The position numbers were made by a program, and so were the translations under genes. Shown here one piece after another: positions 22,766 to 31,233 of a DNA stretch of 64,000 bases; within the stretch, counting starts at the first letter, position 1; each line of letters starts with the position of its first letter. Below the pieces are notes generated by a model that worked only from the letters and a program-made list of their open reading frames with translations, was not told the DNA's origin and did no database searches. Location: the NCBI RefSeq assembly GCF_019823065.1, contig NZ_CP081966.1:5611501-5675500 (forward strand), given 5' to 3'. The DNA is from Pseudomonas mosselii (GTDB lineage: Bacteria > Pseudomonadota > Gammaproteobacteria > Pseudomonadales > Pseudomonadaceae).

Positions 22766-25063
22766 TCAGCGTTCGGAAAGCGCAAAGCCGGGCACATCGG
22801 CGCTGGGTTCGGCGCGCCTGGCGAAATGGTGGATGAGGTAGGGTATGCCCACGGCGTTGCAGAACAGCGAGACGAAGATCGCCAAGGCACAGAAGAGCCC
22901 GAACAAGCGGGTGAAATAGGACTCACCCAGTCCGAGCACGAGGAACCCCGCACACAGCACCAGCGCGCCGGTCCACAGGGCTTCACCGATGTCCTCGAAG
23001 ATCATCACGACCAGTTGCTGGGCCGACAGGTGCGCCGGGGCGTGTCGTGCGTGGTAGAAGCAATGCAGGGTCGAATCCACCACCAGGCCGAACATGATGC
23101 AGCCGATCATCGACGTCCCCACATTGATCGACAAGCCCAAGGCGCCCATCACACCGAACACCACCACCAGCGGCATGACGTTCACAACAACCGCGATTGC
23201 GGCGACCTTCCACGAACGAATCAGCAGGTAGAACGCGACCAGCATGCAGGCGACCGCGAACAGGATGCTCCATAGCATGCCGTCGAGTAGCAGTTTGACC
23301 ATCGCCGACTGCATCACCGAGTAGGATGTCAGATTGTGCTCGAACACGCTCGGCTGCCGATCAAGGTACTTGTTCACCTGATCAAGCACCTGCTGCAACT
23401 GGGCGTGAGGCATTTGCTGCAACCGCACGCGCACCCGAGTGGACTGGTTGTCGTAGTCGATGAAACGCGTCAGTTCGTGATCCGGCCCCGCCAGCGAGTA
23501 GGTGAAGACGTATTGCTCGGCCGCCTCCCGACTGTCAGGCAACACTTGGAAACGCGGATCGCCTCCATTCATCTCGCGATGGATATCACGCAGGAAGTCG
23601 ACCACAGACAGGGTCTTGTCCACCCCCGGGATCCGCCCGAGGTAATCCTGCAAAGCGGCGATCTCGCGCAACGCAGCGGGCTCAAGCACTCCGCCCTTGG
23701 CCTGCGTCCGGAGGCTGATCTCGAGGTTGGACACACCACCGAGCTCACGCTCGACGAAGTCCGTGGACACCTTGACCGGTGCTGACCGATCGAGGAAGTT
23801 GAGGAACGAGGCTTCCACATGCAGGCGACCAATCGGCAACAGTGCCAGGACCACTACCGCGACCGTCAGCCACGGCAGCGTGCGCGGCGAACGGTACAAT
23901 GGCGCGAGGCGCTGTACCCACCTGGCATGGTGCTTGTGCTCGGACCGGCGCATGCGCCTGGCCGACGCGCACTCGAGCAGGAACGGCATCACCAGGTAGG
24001 ACAGTACATAGGCTAGGATTGCCGCGAGCGCGGCAATCACGCCGAACGAGCGGATGGGCGCCACCTCGCTGACCGCCAGGGTGAGAAAGCCGATGGCCGT
24101 GGTGAAGGAGGTCAGGAAACACGGCACGAAGTTCTGTCGCAGCGAGCGACGTGCCGCCTCGAGGACCGGCAGGCCGTCGTTCAGCCCCTGCCGGTGGGTA
24201 TCCAGCAAGTGCAGGCAGTCCAGCACGGCGACACACATCATGATCGACGGCAGGCCGACCGTGACCGCGTTCATTGGCAACCCCAGGCGCCCCATGCTGC
24301 CCAGCAGCAGCGCCGTGCACAGGGTCACAACGGCCATCACCACCCAGACATCGCCCAGGTTGCGCAGGAATGCCAACAGCAACACCAGCAGCACCAGCGA
24401 GGTCAGGGGAATAAAGACCTTGAGATCCTTCCACATGTCGCTGGTCACCTGTTGCTCGACCACCGGCTCGCCGGCGACGTGGTACAGCGTGAAGCCGCTG
24501 TCTTGCATGATTGGCGCCACGCTCGCCAGGATCCGCTCGAACTTGCCTTCGCCAGCTGCCGAGCGGATCTCAATCAGAATCGCCGCCACCTGTCCATCCG
24601 GTGAGATCAGGTCACGCTGGTACAAGGGGCTGGCGCGCAGCTTGTCGAGCACCCGTTGGCGATCGTACTGCATTGGCTGGGCCAGCGCCTCGGCCACCGG
24701 CAGGATATCCAGCGCCTGCTCCTGGCCATGAATGATGTTGACCGAAGCGATACTGGTCGCCTTGGCCACCTCGGGCAACCGCTCGAAGCGCTCGGTGACC
24801 GCCTCGAGCCTGGCCATCGCCTGGTCGCTGAACAACGCCTGGGGTGGCAGGGCAATCACCACCATGCGGTCTTCACCGAAGCGCTGCTTGAACGCTTCGT
24901 ACTGCTGGCGCTCGGTGTTGCCTTCAGGCAGGAAGGCGTCAATTGACGCATCGAACCGCAGCTCCAGCGCACCGGGCGCGATTGCCACCACGGCAATCAA
25001 CACCCACAACGCATTCAACCTGCGCCAGTTGATCAAAAATCGAACAATTGCATCCATGCCCAT
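22766..25063 (-). CDS. MMPL/RND-type inner-membrane transporter
   Basis: A 765-residue protein with the doubled RND layout: one N-terminal TM helix, a large periplasmic domain (~40-220), five TM helices (~225-380), then TM7 (~405-425), a second periplasmic domain and five more TM helices (~600-745). The proton-relay aspartates appear as 'MCVAVLDCLHLL' and 'MFGLVVDSTLHCF'. The size and the 'FLPEGNTERQQYEAFKQRFGED' opening fit the single-gene MMPL/HpnN-like group that moves lipids or hydrophobic molecules. It belongs with the LolA-like and beta-barrel proteins at 33-35 kb, partners often encoded beside such transporters. Start ATG 25063 has GAGGT seven bases upstream. Confidence 0.88.
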   Translation of the reverse strand: MGMDAIVRFLINWRRLNALWVLIAVVAIAPGALELRFDASIDAFLPEGNTERQQYEAFKQRFGEDRMVVIALPPQALFSDQAMARLEAVTERFERLPEVAKATSIASVNIIHGQEQALDILPVAEALAQPMQYDRQRVLDKLRASPLYQRDLISPDGQVAAILIEIRSAAGEGKFERILASVAPIMQDSGFTLYHVAGEPVVEQQVTSDMWKDLKVFIPLTSLVLLVLLLAFLRNLGDVWVVMAVVTLCTALLLGSMGRLGLPMNAVTVGLPSIMMCVAVLDCLHLLDTHRQGLNDGLPVLEAARRSLRQNFVPCFLTSFTTAIGFLTLAVSEVAPIRSFGVIAALAAILAYVLSYLVMPFLLECASARRMRRSEHKHHARWVQRLAPLYRSPRTLPWLTVAVVVLALLPIGRLHVEASFLNFLDRSAPVKVSTDFVERELGGVSNLEISLRTQAKGGVLEPAALREIAALQDYLGRIPGVDKTLSVVDFLRDIHREMNGGDPRFQVLPDSREAAEQYVFTYSLAGPDHELTRFIDYDNQSTRVRVRLQQMPHAQLQQVLDQVNKYLDRQPSVFEHNLTSYSVMQSAMVKLLLDGMLWSILFAVACMLVAFYLLIRSWKVAAIAVVVNVMPLVVVFGVMGALGLSINVGTSMIGCIMFGLVVDSTLHCFYHARHAPAHLSAQQLVVMIFEDIGEALWTGALVLCAGFLVLGLGESYFTRLFGLFCALAIFVSLFCNAVGIPYLIHHFARRAEPSADVPGFALSER

Positions 25064-25108
25064 GGGTGTACCTCGCGCGATGGCGATCCTTTCATTGTCG
25101 TCGGAGCA

Positions 25109-25543
25109 TCAGCCGGCCCTGGCGGCCAGCTGAGCGATGATTAACCCAGCAATACCAAACAAGCAGACGACACCCACGGCATAAGCGAGGGTCCGCCATG
25201 GCTGCCAGCGAGCCAAGTAGGTCACGGTGTGCACGATGCGTGCAGCGGTGAACAGTGAGAACAGCCATACCGCAGGCCCTGCCGGCCCCTCGAGCAGCAC
25301 GTAGATGCCACCGAGCACGAAGAACAATGGAATGTTCTCGAGGTCGTTCATCCACGCCTGGGAGGCGCGGGAGACCTGCGGCAATTCCTCGGCACTGGCG
25401 GGGCGGCCGACGAACCCGGCATCTTCGGCGTTCTTGAAGGTCAGGCGACCAATCCGGTATGCGCCCTGGTAGAGCGAGATCGCGAACATCTTGGCGAACA
25501 GCACCAGGACACACAGGGTGTAGCTGTACAGAACAACGCTCAT
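25109..25543 (-). CDS. MAPEG family membrane protein
   Basis: A 144-residue protein with four hydrophobic helices; ATG 25543 is chosen because the upstream extension is hydrophilic and unrelated. The MAPEG features are visible ('RASQAWMNDLENIPLFFVLGGIYVLL' with the E-N-x-P-x-F core, and 'AARIVHTVTYLARWQPWRTLAYAVG' with R-x-x-H). MAPEG proteins are membrane glutathione transferases/peroxidases or leukotriene/prostaglandin synthase relatives and act on lipophilic substrates. Pairing with a soluble GST and a lipid-type transporter suggests a fatty-acyl compound as substrate. Confidence 0.88.
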   Translation of the reverse strand: MSVVLYSYTLCVLVLFAKMFAISLYQGAYRIGRLTFKNAEDAGFVGRPASAEELPQVSRASQAWMNDLENIPLFFVLGGIYVLLEGPAGPAVWLFSLFTAARIVHTVTYLARWQPWRTLAYAVGVVCLFGIAGLIIAQLAARAG

Positions 25544-25645
25544 ATCTACTCCTTTAGATAACTTCCGGTGTTTTAGTCGATGCCCCGGCGGTTCAGGCCT
25601 CCGGGGCAACTCCAGTGTAACAGCCGGGCTCTTTTCAACCGGAGC

Positions 25646-26788
25646 TCAAAGCGATACGCGCCGCACGAATTCCTCGGTGTCGAACTCGAACGCAAGCTTT
25701 GCGCCGGTCGCCTTGTCCGAGCCCCAACCTTCCTTGAGCACGGTCATCACGGTCTGGCGGAAGCGTGGCGAGGTGACCCACATCAGCGAGAACATCTTGT
25801 TGCCCATGATCATCTTGTTGATTGCCCGCGAGGCAATAGCCAGCGATGGCACCGGGGTCTCGACGCAGTGCCACCACCAGTGCGGCGAGAACAGCACGTC
25901 ACCCGCCTCCAGGGTGGTGGTGTACTTGGGAATGTAGCGATACAACGGATAGCCGTCGGCCTCGATCTCATCGTGACTCTTGCGCCAGTCGAGCATGGTT
26001 GCGGCGTAGAACATGTCCTTGCGGGTAATCGGGTGCATCCACATCGAGTGCTTGGGATGCACGAAGGTCCACTTCTTGACACCGCTGATCATGGTGAAGA
26101 GATTCGGCCCCCCGGTGCAGTGCCAGCCCGAAATCACCCCGCCGGCAGACAGGAACATCTGCGTCGACATGATCCGCTTGTCGCGGGTGCTCAGATAGCG
26201 GCCCAGGGTCGGTAGGTCGAGTTCCTGGCGTAGCTCGGGGTGCTTGTTGAACAGATCCTCGGTGTGGCCCGGGTAGTAGGTACCTCCGCCAAGGATGTTC
26301 TCCACCACTTCGGAGATCGGCAGGTCGATGTACTGAAGCGCCTTCTCGTTCAGTTCGTTACCCCGCACGCGGGTCGCGACCTTGACATCACCGTAGTGTT
26401 CGGCAAGGTATTGCGGGGTCCATTTGCGCACTGACTCCCAGTCCTTGGCGGCGCCGCGGAATACCACCGGGGTGTTGGGTTCCAGGTAGATCTTGTGGAA
26501 GTTCTCCGGCGACAGGTCCTTGAGCTCGACCTCCGGCACTGGCAGCGTCGGAGCGTCGCCGTAAGCCCTGGACTGCTCCTGGATGCGCGCCTCGATGCGC
26601 CGGGTGCGCTCAATGCATGCCTGCGAGCCATAAGGGCCGTGTTCCTTGCGCCCGACAAAATAGTAGCGACGAAGGAAATCCGCCCAGTACTGGCTACGGG
26701 TCAACCAGTCGATTTTCGGGTCGTGGGTCAGGTCGATGGTCGGAAAATCCATGTGGGCGAAACTGCCGGTATTCATCACTTTGTCCAT
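25646..26788 (-). CDS. Cupin-8/JmjC-like protein with altered metal site
   Basis: A 380-residue protein starting at ATG 26788 (AGGGAAAG ribosome site). The C-terminal two thirds form a JmjC/cupin-8 fold as in FIH-type 2-oxoglutarate oxygenases: 'FRGAAKDW', 'MFLSAGGVISGWHCTGGPNLFTMISGVKKWTFV', 'LEAGDVLFSPHWWWHCVE'. In active enzymes the iron is held by H-x-D/E plus a distal His. Here the first motif reads H223-C-T225, so the acidic ligand is missing, while the distal His (H307) and a Lys near residue 238 are present. It may bind iron weakly, use two histidines with another ligand, or have lost oxygenase activity. It starts 22 bp after the FeeM-like gene. Confidence 0.85.
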   Translation of the reverse strand: MDKVMNTGSFAHMDFPTIDLTHDPKIDWLTRSQYWADFLRRYYFVGRKEHGPYGSQACIERTRRIEARIQEQSRAYGDAPTLPVPEVELKDLSPENFHKIYLEPNTPVVFRGAAKDWESVRKWTPQYLAEHYGDVKVATRVRGNELNEKALQYIDLPISEVVENILGGGTYYPGHTEDLFNKHPELRQELDLPTLGRYLSTRDKRIMSTQMFLSAGGVISGWHCTGGPNLFTMISGVKKWTFVHPKHSMWMHPITRKDMFYAATMLDWRKSHDEIEADGYPLYRYIPKYTTTLEAGDVLFSPHWWWHCVETPVPSLAIASRAINKMIMGNKMFSLMWVTSPRFRQTVMTVLKEGWGSDKATGAKLAFEFDTEEFVRRVSL

Positions 26789-26810
26789 TGCTATCACTTT
26801 CCCTGTTGTC

Positions 26811-27953
26811 TTATTGGATTTCACTGTTGAAATGCGCTGCGACGTCCTGCGGCGCACCTTGCACCGCGCCGCTGCCGAACAACCGTGCCAGGGCCTGTAC
26901 AGACCACTCGGTCAAGCCGATATCCTTGAGCTGCGCCATGGGGTTGCCGAACAGGAACTGCCGCACATGCGGGCGCAGTTCGAGCGACAGCAGGTCGATA
27001 CGAATCGCCACGGCCGGTGTGTTGTAGTTGCTGTAATAGCGCACCTCGGAGATCGCGCTCACCCCCATGAAGCGGTACAAGGCCTGGTGCTTGGGCGGCA
27101 CGGCGAACACCACGTCGGTACAGCCGCGAGTGAACTTGGCGTGCTGCAGGGCGATGCGAAACAGCGAGTACACGCACAACATGCGCTCGGGGTCATGGAT
27201 GCTGTAGTTCATCGCCCCGAAGTGCTCGGTGCTCACCGCCAGCATGCCGAACTCGACCAGACGGCGCCCCTGATTGCGCAAGGGCGCCAGGCAATCCTCA
27301 AACACCGCGTCCATCGGCAGGGCCGCCGCCGAGTCGGGGATAGAGGTCAGGGTCATCGCCACCTCATCCTCCACCTTGCCGACAAAAGTCACGGTTTGCG
27401 GATTGAGCAGGAAGCCATTGGTGTACAGCCCATTCTGCGCTGGCGCGGCCAGCCCCTTGCGGAAGTAGGCGCCATAGACCAGGCGATAGGCGGCCTCACG
27501 GTCGTCGATCGATTTAGCCTGCCCCAACAACACCGGTGCGCTGGGGTGCAGTTCGCTGGCCGGACAGTGTGGTTGGTAACCAGCCTGTTCACCTGCCACG
27601 GCGATCGCCTGGTCGACCCGCAGGCGCTGGCACAGGTGCTTCACCTCGCGCGGCCATTGCCCGCCACTGCGGTTATCGCAAGGCTGGCAATACACGCGCG
27701 CGACCGCGCCGGCTGCCTCCACCTGCGCGACCTGTGCCTCGAAGGCCAGCTCGCGCCGGGCGATGTCGTCCCGCCCCTGCAGTGTCAGCACCTCACCCAC
27801 GCGTACTGCCAGCGTCGTCTCCAGCACCACGGCCGCCTCGCTCAGCGAGCAAAGCCGCGCCGTGCCCTGGACATCGTCGAGGTTCAGGACCCAGGTACCA
27901 CCTGCCTCGTCAACACATCGTTTTTCTACGTCTGTACTCAACAAAGGTCTCAT
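26811..27953 (-). CDS. FeeM-like N-acyl amino acid synthase with N-terminal PilZ-like domain
   Basis: A 380-residue protein; ATG 27953 is preferred over GTG 27962 because AGGA then has workable spacing. Residues ~145-345 match the N-acyl amino acid synthase (FeeM) fold, a GNAT/LuxI relative: 'REAAYRLVYGAYFRKGLAAP' (the conserved Y-R-x-x-Y-x-x-Y), 'TVTFVGKVEDEVAMTLTSIPDSAAALPMDAVFEDCLAPLRNQGRRLVEFGMLAV'. Such enzymes join a long-chain acyl group from acyl-ACP to an amino acid. Residues ~20-95 look like a PilZ-type beta barrel, but the c-di-GMP motifs are degenerate ('LCSLSEAAVVLE' in place of D-x-S-x-x-G). No dedicated acyl carrier protein is encoded nearby. This enzyme is likely to set the lipid character of the cluster product. 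Confidence 0.8.
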   Translation of the reverse strand: MRPLLSTDVEKRCVDEAGGTWVLNLDDVQGTARLCSLSEAAVVLETTLAVRVGEVLTLQGRDDIARRELAFEAQVAQVEAAGAVARVYCQPCDNRSGGQWPREVKHLCQRLRVDQAIAVAGEQAGYQPHCPASELHPSAPVLLGQAKSIDDREAAYRLVYGAYFRKGLAAPAQNGLYTNGFLLNPQTVTFVGKVEDEVAMTLTSIPDSAAALPMDAVFEDCLAPLRNQGRRLVEFGMLAVSTEHFGAMNYSIHDPERMLCVYSLFRIALQHAKFTRGCTDVVFAVPPKHQALYRFMGVSAISEVRYYSNYNTPAVAIRIDLLSLELRPHVRQFLFGNPMAQLKDIGLTEWSVQALARLFGSGAVQGAPQDVAAHFNSEIQ

Positions 27954-28048
27954 CAGCTTCACTTCCTATCGATTGAACGAGAACATCCCTATCGCTATCT
28001 TTCGAAGCCCATGCGTGTCGTGCTCCTCCCTGTCGGTTGCGTCGTTGC

Positions 28049-29332
28049 TCAAGGGTTTTCCAGCACTGGCCGCTCTCGGCCTTCCCGCGTCGCCACGCCC
28101 CGCATGCTCGAGGCGGCAGGTGCTGACACGCGCGGCGGAACCAGGCGGACGATCGGCAGGGTGATGATCGTCGCCGCGAGCGCGACGACCATCAGGATCG
28201 CGTAGAGGTCGGCCGTGATGACGCCGATTTCAAGCCCGACCGTCAGCAGGATGATTTCCATCACCCCCTTGGTGTGCATCAGCGTCGCCACGACAATTGC
28301 ATCGGGACGGCAAAGCCCGATGCAGCGCGCTACCAGGTACGAGATCCCGGCCTTGCCCAACGCGCCAACCAGCAAGAACAAGCCGCCCCACGCCATCAGG
28401 CCCGCCCAGTTGCCAGCCTCGATGTTCACGTTCATTGCCGCCGTACCGAAGAACAGTGGCGCGAAAAACAGGTTGACCAAGGCCTGTGGTCCCTTCTCCC
28501 AGAACTCGCGCAGGCCTTGGTGACGACGGAAGGCGATCCCGGCAATGAACGCGCCGATGGTCACGTGGGCGTTGGCCAGGTCGGTGATGACACAGAAGGT
28601 GAACAGCACGATCAGCGCCGCGACCAGTGGCCGTGACGGATCGCTGCTGGTGATGGTGGACGAAGGCGCGACCAGGCGGCGGCTGACCACGAACTCGGCC
28701 ACCGCCACCAGCACGATCAGGGTGATGCCGGAATACAGAATGCTCACCGATCCGGTGCTCGATAGCAGCACCAGCACCAGGGACAGGGCGAACCAGGCGA
28801 GGATGTCGGTAATCACCGCTGCGTTCATCACCAGCGGCGCCAGCCGGTGGTGGAGAAAACGCGGATCGTCGAGGATGCCGGCCAGCACCGGGACGGCGGT
28901 GGCCGCCATCGCGACACCGAAGAACAGCATGTAGGGCAGCCGCTCGACATGGCCAGAGAACACACCGTGGCTGGCATAGCCCAGCAGCACCCCCGCCAGC
29001 CCCGCGCCGATGAAGCCGGACACCGCGATCGGCAGCGCCCCGCCAGCCTTGGCCTGCGATCCGCCATGGCGCCCCGAGCCGGTTTCCAGCCCCAGGCCGA
29101 ACATGATGAAGATCAGGCCGATCTTGCCCAGCGCCATCAGGCCGGTGACGTTAGCGAACAGCGCGCCGGTGAGGCCGGGATCGATCGCGCCCAGGACCAT
29201 CGGCCCGACGATCACGCCGGTCAGCAGATACCCGATGACTGCGGGCTGACCCAGCCAGAAACTGACGCGGCCCAGACAGTGGGAGACCCCGAGGATCACC
29301 AGCAATTGCATGAAGATGTTTGCCGAGTTCAT
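28049..29332 (-). CDS. CPA2-type cation:proton antiporter
   Basis: A 427-residue membrane protein with about 12 TM helices and the KefB/NapA-type signature: 'RVSFWLGQPAVIGYLLTGVIVGP' at the start, 'AATAVPVLAGILDDPRFL', 'AVITDILAWFALSLVL' around the ion-binding Asp, and 'LMHTKGVMEIILLTVGLEIGVI'. Such antiporters swap Na+ or K+ for protons. Members embedded in secondary-metabolite clusters can balance ions or move the product. It starts six bases from the end of the BASS gene. Confidence 0.88.
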   Translation of the reverse strand: MNSANIFMQLLVILGVSHCLGRVSFWLGQPAVIGYLLTGVIVGPMVLGAIDPGLTGALFANVTGLMALGKIGLIFIMFGLGLETGSGRHGGSQAKAGGALPIAVSGFIGAGLAGVLLGYASHGVFSGHVERLPYMLFFGVAMAATAVPVLAGILDDPRFLHHRLAPLVMNAAVITDILAWFALSLVLVLLSSTGSVSILYSGITLIVLVAVAEFVVSRRLVAPSSTITSSDPSRPLVAALIVLFTFCVITDLANAHVTIGAFIAGIAFRRHQGLREFWEKGPQALVNLFFAPLFFGTAAMNVNIEAGNWAGLMAWGGLFLLVGALGKAGISYLVARCIGLCRPDAIVVATLMHTKGVMEIILLTVGLEIGVITADLYAILMVVALAATIITLPIVRLVPPRVSAPAASSMRGVATREGRERPVLENP

Positions 29333-29338
29333 GGTCGA

Positions 29339-30295
29339 TCAATCCTTGCGCGCCGCGGCGCCTGAGTGTTGTCCGATGAGTCGTCCATCGCCGAAGGGGT
29401 CGACCGGCCGCTGTCCAGGGTTGGTCGGGCGCACGCGCCAGCGAGCAGCAATGGCGTGCAACGTGACCACCAGCAATGCGGCAAGGCAGACGAGGACGCT
29501 GTAGAGAATCGCCGGGATCGCCATGTCGACACTGCCCAGCAGGCTGGCGATGACCAGCGCCAGGGCACTGTTCTGGATGCCGATCTCGACAGTGATCGAA
29601 CGGGTCTGGGCACTGCCGAGCCCCGCCGCTTTGGCTGCAAGCCAGGCAAGGCCCATGGTGGTGCAGAACAGTGCCACCAGGCTGAAGCCCAGGCGCGCGG
29701 CATACACCTTCAACAGTGGGTACTCCTTCACCACCACCACCAGGATCATCAGCATGAGGAACGCGAAGCCAAGCATCCGCAGCAGCGGCTCCAGACGTTT
29801 GCAAGCGGTCGGCCAGAGCCGCGCCAACCCCATGCCCAGGGCCAAGGGCAGCAAGGTGAGCAGGAACAGGCGCACGACGGTGTCGGCCATCGGCAGTTGC
29901 ACGGTCTGGCCAAGAACGCCGTAGTGGGCCAGCGCCAACGCCACCAGCAACGGCACGCTGATGAAGGCGATGCAACTGGAGATCACGGTCAGCGAGATCG
30001 ATAGCGCCACATCGCCCTTGAGCAGGTAGGTGATGGTGTTTGAGGCCACTCCGCCCGGACACAGGCACAGCACGATCACCCCCAGGGCCAATGCGCCATC
30101 TAGCGCGAACACCCAGTTCACCCAGAGCCCCATCAATGGCAGCAGCAGTACCTGCCCCAAGGTCCCGATGGCGACCCCGATCGGCGCCTGCAGCAGGTCG
30201 ACGAAATCCTTGCGGCGCAGGCCGAGCCCCATGCCGATCATCATCACGAACAGCAATACCGGGGCGATCAGCCTGGCCAGTTCTATGGTTTGCAT
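29339..30295 (-). CDS. Bile acid:sodium symporter (BASS) family transporter
   Basis: A 318-residue membrane protein with about nine to ten TM helices and the two BASS crossover motifs: 'CPGGVASNTITYLLKGDVALSISLTV' and 'TVEIGIQNSALALVIASLLG'. Family members move organic acids with Na+. It overlaps the hydrolase gene by 13 bases and is coupled to it. Uptake of an acidic precursor or efflux of an acidic product both fit; the sequence does not decide between them. Confidence 0.9.
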   Translation of the reverse strand: MQTIELARLIAPVLLFVMMIGMGLGLRRKDFVDLLQAPIGVAIGTLGQVLLLPLMGLWVNWVFALDGALALGVIVLCLCPGGVASNTITYLLKGDVALSISLTVISSCIAFISVPLLVALALAHYGVLGQTVQLPMADTVVRLFLLTLLPLALGMGLARLWPTACKRLEPLLRMLGFAFLMLMILVVVVKEYPLLKVYAARLGFSLVALFCTTMGLAWLAAKAAGLGSAQTRSITVEIGIQNSALALVIASLLGSVDMAIPAILYSVLVCLAALLVVTLHAIAARWRVRPTNPGQRPVDPFGDGRLIGQHSGAAARKD

Positions 30296-31122
30296 GCTTG
30301 CTCTCCTGGCTGGCCCAGGCCTAACTGGGCCTGGAGGAATGCCACCACCGCTTCTTGAGCCAGGTATGTGGGGTGGTCCTGCTCGTCGACATAGCTCACG
30401 CCCAGCACCGAATGAGCCCAGCGCCCGATGCCATGGGGGTTGTCCACCGACGAATCTATTTCACAAGCGACGAAACGCTCACCGAATGCCCGCTTCAGAT
30501 TTTCGAAACGGGCGCCAGGAACCGCCGGATCGCCGGTGAAGCGCAGGCCAAATACAGGGATAGCCTGCTCGGCCGAGCGCCGCACGGCGGCATCCAGTGT
30601 GTCCTGCTCGATGCCCAGCGCACCGGCCCTGGCAGGCGACAGCGCGAATGGCAGCGAGGGGTTTGCCAACACCGGAGCAATCACCGAGGGATCCGCCATC
30701 ATGGCCAAGCCAAAGCCACCGGTAAGGCACATGCCGATCACTCCCACTCCTGGGCCTGGGCTGACCGCGTGCGCCGCCCGGGCCAACGCCCGCAACCAGT
30801 CGGTGATTGGGCTGCTGCGCCTGCTGGCCAGGACTCGGAACTCCCGCGAGATGCAGACCTTGCCCATGCAGCCGACTACCGACAACGCCGAGACCCGCAC
30901 GCCTGGCTTGCCAAACAACACCGGCATCCACACGCCAAGGCCCGCATCAGCCAGCCGCCTGGCCAGGCGTACCACGCCATCGTGCAGTCCGGGGACTTCG
31001 TGCATGAGCACCACCGCGGGCCCCTCGCCCAGGCGAAAGACCTGACGGGTCATGCCCTCGTGGGAAAACTGGAAATCCGAACAACCTGCAAAAAGGTCGT
31101 CAGCGAGCGCTAGATCGTTCAT
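30283..31122 (-). CDS. Dienelactone hydrolase-like alpha/beta hydrolase
   Basis: A 279-residue alpha/beta hydrolase of the dienelactone hydrolase group. The nucleophile elbow is GMCLTGG, with Cys as nucleophile as in true DLHs. An oxyanion-hole segment 'VVLMHEVPGLHDGV' and a late His ('NPHGIG' or 'RWAHSV') are present. Cys-type DLHs open lactones or cleave activated esters. In this cluster it could hydrolyse or transfer an acyl group of the lipid product. Confidence 0.82.
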   Translation of the reverse strand: MNDLALADDLFAGCSDFQFSHEGMTRQVFRLGEGPAVVLMHEVPGLHDGVVRLARRLADAGLGVWMPVLFGKPGVRVSALSVVGCMGKVCISREFRVLASRRSSPITDWLRALARAAHAVSPGPGVGVIGMCLTGGFGLAMMADPSVIAPVLANPSLPFALSPARAGALGIEQDTLDAAVRRSAEQAIPVFGLRFTGDPAVPGARFENLKRAFGERFVACEIDSSVDNPHGIGRWAHSVLGVSYVDEQDHPTYLAQEAVVAFLQAQLGLGQPGEQACKP

Positions 31123-31233
31123 TCAACCATCCGTGGTAAGCCATCCGCGGCAAGTGGTCGGCCAGCAGCCGGCCACTCGTGCATGCCGCCCGCGCCTTGG
31201 TGACCAAGGCGCGTGGCGGCGTCGGTCAAGCCG

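Noticed and set aside
22043..23275. A 410-codon open frame on the plus strand
   Set aside because: Antisense to the GST and the end of the RND gene; no family resemblance.
26736..28205. A 489-codon open frame on the plus strand
   Set aside because: Antisense to the FeeM-like gene and to the ends of its neighbours; Gln/His/Arg-rich and without a ribosome site.
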